A DNA stretch of 40,200 bases, from positions 1-40,200 of IMG/VR virus record IMGVR_UViG_3300020596_000056. One strand, 5' to 3'. Both the position numbers and the translations under genes were made by a program. The first letter of the stretch is position 1; each line of letters begins with the position of its first letter. Below are positions 16,285 to 22,982 of the stretch, piece by piece. The notes below the pieces were generated by a model. It was not told where the DNA came from, searched no databases, and worked only from the letters and a program-made list of their open reading frames with translations. This DNA is from a virus.

Positions 16285-16344
16285 GTCAACTTCAACTTCA
16301 ACTTCAACTTCAACTTCAACGTCAACGTCAACTTCAACGTCAAC
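16285..16344. repeat. Hexamer tandem repeat (KTCAAC)10
   Basis: Ten uninterrupted hexamers, each GTCAAC or TTCAAC: one G form, five T forms, two G forms, one T form, one G form. The block directly follows 40-bp repeat copy 2. Confidence 0.9.
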
Positions 16345-16362
16345 CTCGCGCCGCCTCCTCTG

Positions 16363-16537
16363 GATCACGACCTTCCTTAATTTCGCGTTTGGGATACGGA
16401 CCTTCGTCCTCTCTATCTTGACCCAGAGTCGTAGCCCGGCCCCTCTGGATCATGAGCTCCCTAGATCGCAGGGCTCCCGATCATGAGCTTCAGCGTCGCT
16501 CCCGATCATGAGCTCTTTATTCGGCTCTGGATCATGA
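16363..16537. repeat. Iteron-like GATCATGA array
   Basis: GATCATGA at 16448, 16479, 16504 and 16530, plus a variant GATCACGA at 16363. The four closest starts are 25-31 bases apart and the first gap of 85 is about three such steps. Flanks are also conserved: a pyrimidine-rich CTGG or CCCG before and GCTC/GCTT or CTTC after. Spacing of 2-3 helical turns is typical of initiator or regulator binding sites. Confidence 0.65.
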
Positions 16538-16641
16538 CTTCATTTCTTCCTTATAGGACGTTCGGGAGCTCTGGGGGATCCTCAAATCTCTCTTTAAACG
16601 ATTCGAGGAGGGTCTGATGAGGATAAGTGCCGGACAATGGC

Positions 16642-16785
16642 TGCACCCCCTGCACCCCCTGCACCCCGTGGTGCACCTAGTAGACGTAAGTAATTTATAG
16701 ATTTATACACTTATATAAAAACCATGGGGTGCATGGGGTGCAGGGGGTGCAACCCGTTTAAAAACAAGCACTTAGACTGCACCCC
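16642..16785. other. Candidate replication origin: inverted 9-bp repeat array with AT-rich core
   Basis: TGCACCCC occurs three times at 9-base steps (16642, 16651, 16660). Its complement GGGGTGCA occurs three times at 9-base steps (16726, 16735, 16744). The two 27-base arms are inverted repeats with 25 of 27 matches. They flank a 56-base spacer that starts with palindrome GGTGCACC (16670-16677) and is then very AT-rich (16686-16720). A seventh copy is at 16778, five bases from the stop of the primase/helicase gene. Repeats plus an unwinding-like core beside a replication gene suggest an origin; a transcription regulator site is possible. Confidence 0.6.
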
Positions 16786-16790
16786 CTGCC

Positions 16791-18788
16791 CTATAATCTC
16801 CACAGGTTCTTGACATTCACACCGTCTTTAAAGCGGACTCCGTGGCTAGAATCATGCCAAACGAGGCCGAGGGCACGTGCACGAAGCCCTAACTCTTTCC
16901 TTTCCCAGTCCTTCGGTTTATAATCAGCCCTCCCGTTTACCTGCTGCCAGAACCTGCTGGCCTTAAAATAAACGACACCATCTTTACTAAAGACATCGAC
17001 GCTATTGACCTTGATGGCCCCGCTGCGAAGGTCGCCCACGAATTCCCTCAATTGTTCAGTGATAGCCGCCTCCTCCGTGTATTTAGCGGTCATTTCGACA
17101 AAGTCGATATCCTCGGCGGCATACCCATCTGCGAGCAGCCCACGCGCACAAGCGATAATAGCGGGGCGATGCTTGATCATAAGATCGAATGGTAAGAGGG
17201 CGGGCACCATGCCGACTACGAAGCGTGTGTTCCCTGTAGGATCATCTGGTATAATCTGGGGGTCATTCGTCGTGCCCATCATCACGCCCCTGCGAAGCAG
17301 AGTCTCATCGTGCTCTTTGTATGCCCCTCGCAGAGTGGTAGACTGCTGAGTGATGATAGCCTTCAGTCGACCTTTCTCGGTCCGACCGAAGGTATCGATA
17401 TCGTCAAACAACGAGATTCCCGGCCGCATCAACCTTTTAAGGATGTCCTTATCCTTGCCATCCATCTGCCCTGCGTGGAAGTCGTACACCCGTTCTTTCG
17501 AGCCGGTGACCCATCGGGCACAGCCAGTCTTGCCGACCTTCTGCGGCCCTGCCAAGATGACCATGATGCGCCAATCACAGCCGGGGTCCATAACACGTTT
17601 GACGTAGCCGCAGACCAGCGCTCGCATGACAGGGGCTAGCTCTTCTGAGAATATCTTCTCAAACCACTCCTCGCCATCCCACTCCCCACAGGCCAGGATG
17701 TCCTCCATCGCCGGGCTGTATGAGTTCTTCATGGCTACGTGCTTGATGGCAGTCTGGCAAACACGGAGAGTCAATTTGGGCATATACATATCCCACTGTA
17801 GCCCCTCCAGGATTCCTGCATCCTGCAGATTGTTCTGTATCGGCTGGCCGAAGACCTCGAGCTTCGCCGCGTCCTCGTTATATCGGAGACTATCCTTGTG
17901 CTTGGGGTGGGCGGAGAGCAGCTTCATCACGTTGTGCTCGTTCACATAGATGCCAGTAACGACCGCCACGCCCGCCGGATTGATTTTGGAGATAGTCAAG
18001 AGTTTGTAGTGTTTCGCCAAGTCCGTCATCGACAAGGCCGTGTCCATCCCGGGCACATCCTCCAACTGTAACAATTCGTCTAACTCTATGTCGGCGGCGT
18101 CGCCTACCAGCCAGTCGTCCACTTTCTCGGGAGTGGCGATAATCCTTATGGATCTATCCGGGTATTGTGCCCTCAAGCGTAAAAGCAGGCCCGCGTAAGA
18201 TTTCTTTACTTGCTCTTTTTCGTTGATGTCTGGGTCTGCCAGTATGACGATGTCGCCGCCCGCTGCGAGCGCCTTAACAAGCTCGGGGTGTAAGACCTTC
18301 GGATGCACATCAGGATGGTGCCACATATCCTTGCCGCCGATGCCGATAGCTCGCACGCCGAAATGGTCTGCGACCTTAGCTGTCTTTTTCTCGCCCTCGC
18401 AGATAAACACGCCTAGGGAAGCGACGCCATGCGGGTAGAGATATGGCATACACGCGAGCACTTCATGACGAGCTAGTTCTTCCTTATTGGGCTGGACATA
18501 CTTCGGCAGGTCGGCAGGCGCCCCCGCTTTGTAGAACACTCGCTCTCGCCACATATGCTCAAGCTGAGCGCCGGACTGGTCGAAGTATGGGATGCGATAG
18601 CACCCCACTGCTAGATCACCACGTGGGCACCAGAGGGATGGTAGAGACCGAGCTTCTGCATATAGGTCGCTATCCTCCAGCCCAGACTTCGCTAAATCTT
18701 CTTCCATCAACTCCTTACTAATTTTTCTTTTCACTTCTAAGATGCTGGCGTCAATAAATCCGTCCGCAACCTTATTAGGTGCTTTCAT
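16791..18788 (-). CDS. Primase/helicase: TOPRIM-like region plus VapE-like AAA+ ATPase
   Basis: 665 residues from the ATG with GAGGAG; an upstream in-frame TTG is not needed. The N-terminal part has a TOPRIM-like acidic set, VFICEGEKKTAKV (127-139) and VILADPDINE (181-190), preceded by a possible metal/DNA-binding patch around WCPRGDLAVGC. The C-terminal part is a virulence-associated-E/P4-type ATPase with Walker A GPQKVGKTG (414-422), Walker B GISLFDDID (457-465) and sensor GTTNDPQ. These proteins prime and unwind at phage origins. It is transcribed leftward, away from the early genes, with its own promoter at 18824-18852, and reads towards the TGCACCCC array. Confidence 0.8.
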   Translation of the reverse strand: MKAPNKVADGFIDASILEVKRKISKELMEEDLAKSGLEDSDLYAEARSLPSLWCPRGDLAVGCYRIPYFDQSGAQLEHMWRERVFYKAGAPADLPKYVQPNKEELARHEVLACMPYLYPHGVASLGVFICEGEKKTAKVADHFGVRAIGIGGKDMWHHPDVHPKVLHPELVKALAAGGDIVILADPDINEKEQVKKSYAGLLLRLRAQYPDRSIRIIATPEKVDDWLVGDAADIELDELLQLEDVPGMDTALSMTDLAKHYKLLTISKINPAGVAVVTGIYVNEHNVMKLLSAHPKHKDSLRYNEDAAKLEVFGQPIQNNLQDAGILEGLQWDMYMPKLTLRVCQTAIKHVAMKNSYSPAMEDILACGEWDGEEWFEKIFSEELAPVMRALVCGYVKRVMDPGCDWRIMVILAGPQKVGKTGCARWVTGSKERVYDFHAGQMDGKDKDILKRLMRPGISLFDDIDTFGRTEKGRLKAIITQQSTTLRGAYKEHDETLLRRGVMMGTTNDPQIIPDDPTGNTRFVVGMVPALLPFDLMIKHRPAIIACARGLLADGYAAEDIDFVEMTAKYTEEAAITEQLREFVGDLRSGAIKVNSVDVFSKDGVVYFKASRFWQQVNGRADYKPKDWERKELGLRARALGLVWHDSSHGVRFKDGVNVKNLWRL

Positions 18789-18823
18789 AGGTCTACTCCT
18801 CAGGGTTTGCAAGGCTACCAGTT

Positions 18824-18852
18824 AGTATGCCCCCGAATATGCTCATTAGCAA
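18824..18852 (-). promoter_or_regulatory. Putative promoter for the primase/helicase gene
   Basis: On the minus strand TTGCTA (plus bases 18847-18852), 17-base spacer, CATACT (18824-18829). The start codon is 36 bases downstream. It is 14 bases from, and divergent to, the early promoter at 18866-18893, so one regulator could control both. Confidence 0.55.
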
Positions 18853-18854
18853 AC

Positions 18855-18932
18855 AAAAGAATTGCTTGTAATCCTAACGGACAGGTGCATACTGGTTGTG
18901 TAGTTAAACGAAACCTAAGGAGCACGATATGA
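18855..18932 (+). repeat. 78-bp promoter/leader repeat, copy 1
   Basis: Same sequence as 19407-19484 at 76 of 78 positions, ending in both cases at ATGA of a gene. It holds TTGTAA (18866-18871), 16-base spacer, CATACT (18888-18893), then the ribosome site AAGGAG. It looks like an early promoter plus leader that has been duplicated. Confidence 0.85.
18866..18893 (+). promoter_or_regulatory. Putative early promoter P1
   Basis: TTGTAA, 16 bases, CATACT, in repeat copy 1, followed by a 35-base leader to the ATG at 18929. GACAGGTG before the -10 box recurs in altered form in other plus-strand promoters. Confidence 0.5.
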
Positions 18933-19408
18933 CACAGTTTGAAAATGAATTTGCGGAGTTAGATAAGGAAGTAGTTGCACTCGCAGTAAAGCTCGCCAAG
19001 CTGGTTTCTGAAAACAGGGGCGACGCGCAGGAAGCTCTGGAGATGTTTACCAAGGAATTTCGAATCTCACTATACAAGAGCGCCAGCGGGGGAACCGGGC
19101 CTGAGGAGAGGCAAATGATTGAAATTACCCGAGCAGAAGTGCTGAAACGACTGGGCTACGAAGCGCCGAGCCTCGTATACACGGAAAGTGGGGAAGAGGT
19201 AAAAGTGGGCGACGGGGTTACGCTGGACGGGGAAACTCACATGGTAACATACTTCTGCCATCCGCACAAGCCTAGTGCGAGCGGGCGTGTGACCGTGCAG
19301 GCGCTGAACGGGCAGTGTTACGAATACTACGTCACCGTGATTGGCGCTAAGTGGGTTAACAGGCGTGACCAGCCGAGCATGCTGGAACAGTGGCTGAGCG
19401 AACCCTAA
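18929..19408 (+). CDS. First early protein, unknown function
   Basis: 159 residues; AAGGAG with 7-base spacing. Helical, acidic N-terminal half (AELDKEVVALAVKLAKLV) and a small C-terminal beta domain with a Gly-rich GVTLDGETHMVTYFC strand pattern like an SH3 or Tudor-like barrel. It is the first gene of the early block and has its own promoter, often the position of host-takeover or antirestriction genes; no family is recognised. Confidence 0.6.
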   Translation: MTQFENEFAELDKEVVALAVKLAKLVSENRGDAQEALEMFTKEFRISLYKSASGGTGPEERQMIEITRAEVLKRLGYEAPSLVYTESGEEVKVGDGVTLDGETHMVTYFCHPHKPSASGRVTVQALNGQCYEYYVTVIGAKWVNRRDQPSMLEQWLSEP

Positions 19409-19484
19409 AAGAGTTGCTTGTAATCCTAACGGACAGGCGCATACTGGTTGTGTAGTTAAACGAAACCTAAGGAGCACGATATGA
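19407..19484 (+). repeat. 78-bp promoter/leader repeat, copy 2
   Basis: Begins in the stop codon of the 159-residue gene and ends at the start of the next gene. Two differences from copy 1, at the bases before the TTGC and before the -10 region (AGGCGC in place of AGGTGC). TTGTAA is at 19418-19423 and CATACT at 19440-19445. Confidence 0.85.
19418..19445 (+). promoter_or_regulatory. Putative early promoter P2 (duplicate of P1)
   Basis: Same hexamers and spacer as P1, inside leader repeat copy 2. It would let the operon from 19481 be transcribed independently of the first early gene. Confidence 0.5.
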
Positions 19485-19687
19485 GTCGCATATTTTACAA
19501 GATTACAATGGCAGACAAGGAAGTGTGGTTCGCAAGCGGCATGGATCTGGGCGGCCCCGAAAAGTCGCTCGCTGTGGTGCAGAAAGCCGCCGAGGAAAAG
19601 GGGGTCGGGGCGACTTACGAATTGGCCACCCAAAAGGAATACCAAGCCTACCGGAGCTGGGTGCAGGGAATGAAGGCGCTGCCATGA
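19481..19687 (+). CDS. Small early protein, unknown function
   Basis: 68 residues; same AAGGAGCACGAT leader as the preceding gene. Short beta start (SRIFYKITMADKEVWFASG) and a helical C-terminus. Unlike the first early gene in sequence although they share the leader. First of a ladder of ATGA-overlapping genes. Confidence 0.6.
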   Translation: MSRIFYKITMADKEVWFASGMDLGGPEKSLAVVQKAAEEKGVGATYELATQKEYQAYRSWVQGMKALP

Positions 19688-19938
19688 AATACCCCACTGT
19701 CCATCTTGGTGGAACATCCAAGAACATGTTGCTGGATGGCTACGAGGATTGCTGTAGCGCAATCCGCGTAGCCATCACCATACTTTCTGATCAGGCGCCA
19801 CACGGGCGTGACTACACCCAACAGAACGACTTTATATGGGCACAAGAAGAGCACACCTACAGAATCAGCAGGCTTCACACCATTTTGGACGAGCTTAACA
19901 GGCTGTGCCACGATATCTCAAACCAACAGGAGAACTGA
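19684..19938 (+). CDS. Small early protein, unknown function
   Basis: 84 residues, ATGA overlap with the previous gene. Helical, with adjacent cysteines (EDCCSAIR) and a C-terminal LHTILDELNRLCHDISNQQ helix. Possibly protein-binding; no family recognised. Confidence 0.55.
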   Translation: MKYPTVHLGGTSKNMLLDGYEDCCSAIRVAITILSDQAPHGRDYTQQNDFIWAQEEHTYRISRLHTILDELNRLCHDISNQQEN

Positions 19939-19939
19939 A

Positions 19940-20131
19940 ATGAACAGAGAACAAGCGATTAAAACTGCGAAGGGGCTGCGCAAGGGGATGGTAGTTTACG
20001 ACTGCACCGACGGCCAGCGCACGACGCACGAGACCATCGGCGCCGCAAAGCGCCACATGCGGAAGCTCGGGAGGGGCGTCGCCCTCAAGTGGGGGGAGCG
20101 GCCCCCGCAGCCTAAAGAGGTGACAGCATGA
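19940..20131 (+). CDS. Small basic early protein, unknown function
   Basis: 63 residues; AGGAG precedes the ATG, one base after the previous stop codon. Basic (REQAIKTAKGLRKG, AKRHMRKLGRG), with a small beta core between. Could bind nucleic acid. Ends in an ATGA overlap. Confidence 0.5.
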   Translation: MNREQAIKTAKGLRKGMVVYDCTDGQRTTHETIGAAKRHMRKLGRGVALKWGERPPQPKEVTA

Positions 20132-20310
20132 TTTATAAGTTCGACATGGACGAAGTGTTGGAGGCGGCGATAGCTGACGACAACTCAGGCTTCTGCCTGT
20201 CCTGCGGCAACCATCAGTATGACTGCGAGCCGGACGCACGTGACTACCTGTGCGAGGAATGCGGCCAGCGCCGAGTCCACGGCGCGGCGGAGGTGCTGCT
20301 ATGTTTCTAG
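20128..20310 (+). CDS. Small zinc-ribbon protein
   Basis: 60 residues, ATGA overlap. CLSCGN and CEECGQ give two CxxC pairs 19-20 residues apart, a zinc-ribbon pattern. The order MDEVLEAAIADD, CxxC, DARDYLCEECG is shared by many small phage proteins without a known role. Confidence 0.65.
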   Translation: MIYKFDMDEVLEAAIADDNSGFCLSCGNHQYDCEPDARDYLCEECGQRRVHGAAEVLLCF

Positions 20311-20552
20311 TCCGCGTAAGAGTGGAGGGCGGTGTGACAGGCGCACTAGAGTCTACGCTGAAGATGCACGGTGGGGCACCCGCGCTGTTTAAAACGGCGA
20401 GGGAGGCGGAGCAGCAGGCCGCGGAATACATGCGCAGGCTGACGAACCCTTGCGGCTCCGCTCAATATACAGCGTGGGTCGAGGAGGAAGTGAAGCAGGC
20501 GATCTATCGCGCCTTTCAGAGTAACAACATATGTGAGAGGGAAGTGATATGA
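20301..20552 (+). CDS. Small early protein, unknown function
   Basis: 83 residues; GGAGG precedes the ATG, which lies 10 bases before the end of the zinc-ribbon gene. A beta-strand start (MFLVRVRVEGG) followed by two helices. No motif recognised. Confidence 0.5.
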   Translation: MFLVRVRVEGGVTGALESTLKMHGGAPALFKTAREAEQQAAEYMRRLTNPCGSAQYTAWVEEEVKQAIYRAFQSNNICEREVI

Positions 20553-20749
20553 GGAAAGCACAGGAGCCGCTGAACGGCTACGACGCGGACGCTCTGCGTA
20601 AGAAGATCGACGCAGCAGTGCATCAGTTGGTAAACCGAATGACTCGCAACCTGCACCCGGACACAGACTACGAAATACGGGAACTCCTGACCGTGCAGTT
20701 CCGGTTTTGGCGAAACAGCTGGCCTGCTACAACAGAGGAGGGGAAATGA
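20549..20749 (+). CDS. Small helical early protein
   Basis: 66 residues with ATGA overlaps at both ends. Amphipathic helices (DADALRKKIDAAVHQLVNRM), mixed charge, Trp-containing C-terminus. No family recognised. Confidence 0.5.
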   Translation: MRKAQEPLNGYDADALRKKIDAAVHQLVNRMTRNLHPDTDYEIRELLTVQFRFWRNSWPATTEEGK

Positions 20750-21192
20750 GCATCGAAACTTGGAAGCAAGAGTTTTATGCGGTAGAGGCCCGCGTTGTCG
20801 GCAACGATACAGACGTGGTGTTGCTTGAACACTCGATCAAAAAATGGGAAGGCTTGCAGTTAGAAAGCCTTGAACGGCACAAACTGATCGCGTTCCACAA
20901 TGGCGATGTTGTTCTTTATATTAAAAATAAAGGCGAGCAGAAAAGGACAAACAGATTCTTCATAGATGGCGCAAGCTGCGCGCTTTGCGCAAAGTATCTG
21001 CACGTCGCCAACGAACCCAGTTGCGTATCCTGTCCGCTGAGTAAAGTCAGGGGCAACGTAGAGTGTGACGAAAAAAGAAAGGAGGAAAAGTTTTCGCCTT
21101 TTTTGGCATGGACAGAGGATGCTTATCCAGAACCGATGCTTCATTGGCTGAGAAAAGCGCTGAAGGTCGCAATGCTCAAGGAGGGGAAATGA
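20746..21192 (+). CDS. Cys-rich early protein, likely metal-binding
   Basis: 148 residues, ATGA overlap and GAGGGGAA before the ATG. The centre has CALC, SCVSC and a further Cys (VECDE), a zinc-cluster pattern, flanked by a mixed beta domain and a C-terminal Trp-containing helix (MLHWLRKALKV). The spacing of the cysteines resembles small phage proteins of unknown role. Confidence 0.55.
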   Translation: MSIETWKQEFYAVEARVVGNDTDVVLLEHSIKKWEGLQLESLERHKLIAFHNGDVVLYIKNKGEQKRTNRFFIDGASCALCAKYLHVANEPSCVSCPLSKVRGNVECDEKRKEEKFSPFLAWTEDAYPEPMLHWLRKALKVAMLKEGK

Positions 21193-21683
21193 CCCCAAAG
21201 CAGAAAGTTTTGAAAAAATACGCCGCCGCGTATTCGGCGAGTTTTGCAGATTGCTGGGTTGTATTTCGGGACTACGGCACTCAAGTCGGCGTAGGCAAGA
21301 GTGCAGCGATGGCGTGGAAGGATGCGGCAGAGAACATAGCTCCTACCGGATGTGAGGCGAGTAAGCCGACGCTGGCCGAGGTTATCGAATACGCAGAATA
21401 TTTGACAGAGGGCGATGAGTGCCTTTCTGTGCAAACCGAAATACTGCGGATCGTTACTGAGCATGCGGCACGCGCCACGCAGGACGCGCTGGAAATGGAA
21501 AACAAAGAGCTGCGCCAACGCATCAGGCAGTTTGAATTCTGCATTGGTCGCGTCGCCATCGCGCTGGGAGGTGTTTGTTGCGGCGGAGTCGATGTCACGC
21601 TGCAACAAGTGCAGGCCGATCCGCATTCAACGACGCGTGTACTTTGTGACGCTATCGCTGCACTTCGCGAGGATGGGAAATGA
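21189..21683 (+). CDS. Early helical protein, unknown function
   Basis: 164 residues, ATGA overlap, GGAGGGGAA ribosome site. N-terminal KYAAAYSASFADCW region with a GVGKSAAMAWKDAAENI segment, then a heptad-like coil (EMENKELRQRIRQ) and a Cys/Gly-rich GGVCCGG patch. GVGKS is not in a Walker A context. No function assigned. Confidence 0.5.
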   Translation: MTPKQKVLKKYAAAYSASFADCWVVFRDYGTQVGVGKSAAMAWKDAAENIAPTGCEASKPTLAEVIEYAEYLTEGDECLSVQTEILRIVTEHAARATQDALEMENKELRQRIRQFEFCIGRVAIALGGVCCGGVDVTLQQVQADPHSTTRVLCDAIAALREDGK

Positions 21684-21868
21684 CCCTCGAAAAACGCATC
21701 ATGGAGTTATGTTTGGAGCATGGCACCCTACGCGCTGCGGCGCTGGCCCTGAAAACTGACGCGGGGTATCTGTCGCGCCTTTGGCACGGAGAGAAAGTGA
21801 ACCCGAGCGCGGCCCTGCTGAAACGAATGGGGTTGCGCAGAGTAACAACATACGAGAGGAGAAAGTGA
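21680..21868 (+). CDS. Small helix-turn-helix regulator (Cro-like)
   Basis: 62 residues, ATGA overlap. GTLRAAALALKTDAGYLSRL (residues 15-34) fits a helix-turn-helix of the lambda-repressor/Cro class with the recognition helix near GYLSRLWHG, followed by NPSAALLKRMGL. Phages of this kind often carry one small HTH early regulator. Candidate targets are the repeated early leaders, by inference. Confidence 0.6.
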   Translation: MTLEKRIMELCLEHGTLRAAALALKTDAGYLSRLWHGEKVNPSAALLKRMGLRRVTTYERRK

Positions 21869-21869
21869 A

Positions 21870-22748
21870 ATGATGATTAACGGAGTCTGGTTTGACAACA
21901 TAACCTGTCCTCGGTGCAGGAAACGCCACCCAGAAAACATCACCTGTAAGTATGCAAAGAGTGTCGCTGATGAAAATAAAGAAGAAAGGGAAAAAGAAAG
22001 GGGTGGGGAAATGAACAAGCTGTCTGATCGTGTGCGCGCAAACAGCGAGGCGGCACCGTGGGTGGTTGACGAGATAAAGCAGCTCGAGGCCGCGCTTGCA
22101 GAACTGCAACACAACCTAAAAAATTGGGGAGCGATTGAAATAGCAATTCGGAATCCAGCAGTAGCGGAATCAATGCGGCACTGGGAATGCCGCGCAGAGA
22201 AAGCCGAAGCTGAACTCAAGGCACTCACCAAGCAGGAGCCTGTGGTGACACCGCCTCAGCCCAGCACCCAAGGGGAGAAACCCATTGATGTAGCCAGACG
22301 CTTCCACGAAACGTATGAGAGACTAGCGCCGAGCTTCGGATATGAAACGCGGCAGGACACCAAGACGTTTAATCCCGATTCGCAAAACGGCAAGTTAATG
22401 ATCGCCGTATGCGCAGAACTCAAGGCGCGCACCGCGCAGGAGCGTGAGGCCACAAGAAATCTTGCTGCTGCGATGTTCGATGCTGGGTTCCGGGCTGGTG
22501 CCGACTGGTCTGGTGAGGAGCATATCTTGCACGACATGGAAAGCTTTCGCTATAACGAAGAACGCAATGCAGCCATTGATGCCGCCCTTCGCGGCGAGCA
22601 GGAGCCTGAGGCTGATATGGAGAGAGCGGCGAAGATTTGCGAGGATGAAAGTATTATGCAGCCGCTTAACGAGACTGAAAGAAATACAGCACTGGCCTGC
22701 GCCACAGCTATTCGTGATGCCGCCATTCACGGCAAGGATGGGAAATGA
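21870..22748 (+). CDS. Early protein with N-terminal Cys motif and helical body
   Basis: 292 residues; AGGAG precedes the ATG one base after the previous stop. Residues 1-26 contain CPRCRKRHPENITC. From residue 48 a second Met (MNKLSDRVRA) has its own GGGGTGGGGAA site, so an internal start is plausible and the first part may be a separate short protein in the same frame. The body is helical and charged, with EQEAE stretches late. It resembles large hypothetical early proteins in other phages that carry alternating helices. No function. Confidence 0.5.
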   Translation: MMINGVWFDNITCPRCRKRHPENITCKYAKSVADENKEEREKERGGEMNKLSDRVRANSEAAPWVVDEIKQLEAALAELQHNLKNWGAIEIAIRNPAVAESMRHWECRAEKAEAELKALTKQEPVVTPPQPSTQGEKPIDVARRFHETYERLAPSFGYETRQDTKTFNPDSQNGKLMIAVCAELKARTAQEREATRNLAAAMFDAGFRAGADWSGEEHILHDMESFRYNEERNAAIDAALRGEQEPEADMERAAKICEDESIMQPLNETERNTALACATAIRDAAIHGKDGK

Positions 22749-22780
22749 CCGACAACGAGATTAACAAGGAGCACTACTGA
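22745..22780 (+). CDS. 11-residue overlapping micro-ORF
   Basis: ATGACC...TACTGA encodes MTDNEINKEHY. Its ATG overlaps the previous stop (ATGA), and its TGA overlaps the next ATG (TGATG). GATGGGAA before the start resembles the ribosome sites of neighbours. It bridges two genes exactly, suggesting a coupling or leader peptide, though chance cannot be excluded. Confidence 0.35.
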   Translation: MTDNEINKEHY

Positions 22781-22896
22781 TGCACTACTATCTGCAGCAC
22801 GAACGAAGGTTGCGCATGATCAGAGAGAGATACCGCCGACGTCGTAACGCCGAACTGAGATATCAACGCTGGTGCGTGTACAAGGTGTTGGAGTGA
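22780..22896 (+). CDS. Arg-rich 38-residue peptide
   Basis: AAGGAG precedes the ATG with 7-base spacing. The peptide is strongly basic (ERRLRMIRERYRRRRNAEL) and helical, with aromatic residues on one face. Last gene of the small-gene ladder; a promoter follows. Candidate RNA/DNA-binding peptide; unknown family. Confidence 0.5.
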   Translation: MHYYLQHERRLRMIRERYRRRRNAELRYQRWCVYKVLE

Positions 22897-22908
22897 CCCA
22901 AGACTAGC

Positions 22909-22937
22909 TTGCGCACACGCCCTGACAAGTGTATGCT
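22909..22937 (+). promoter_or_regulatory. Putative middle promoter before the SSB/polymerase block
   Basis: TTGCGC, 17-base spacer, TATGCT. The spacer end GACAAGTGTATGCTG is close to GACAGGTGCATACTG in P1 and P2. A further TATAAT is at 22962-22967 without a partner. Leads into the gene at 22983. Confidence 0.5.
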
Positions 22938-22982
22938 GTAGGCTGTTGTTTCGAATAACCGTATAATCTCGGAGACAAAGAA

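Larger units (their letters stand above)
15979..16790. other. Large noncoding repeat region beside replication gene
   Basis: About 810 bases with no gene I can support. From left to right: short GC-rich palindromes of the CGCTGCGCTCG type (16081-16230), copy two of the 40-bp repeat (16241-16280), a hexamer tandem (16285-16344), an array of GATCATGA motifs (16363-16537), and the inverted TGCACCCC array around an AT-rich core (16642-16751). Open frames here are repeat-derived and lack ribosome sites. Confidence 0.75.

Noticed and set aside
16259-16486. Frame encoding a Ser-Thr dipeptide repeat
   Set aside because: It comes from translating the KTCAAC hexamer tract; no ribosome site and no sensible sequence around it.
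16363-16751. CRISPR array
   Set aside because: The repeats are only 8-9 bases, spacers are irregular or absent, and no cas gene is nearby.
21189-21683. P-loop kinase (GVGKS) that could supply the missing hmdU kinase
   Set aside because: The GVGKS is not preceded by the glycine-rich loop context and the rest of the protein has no Walker B or kinase pattern.
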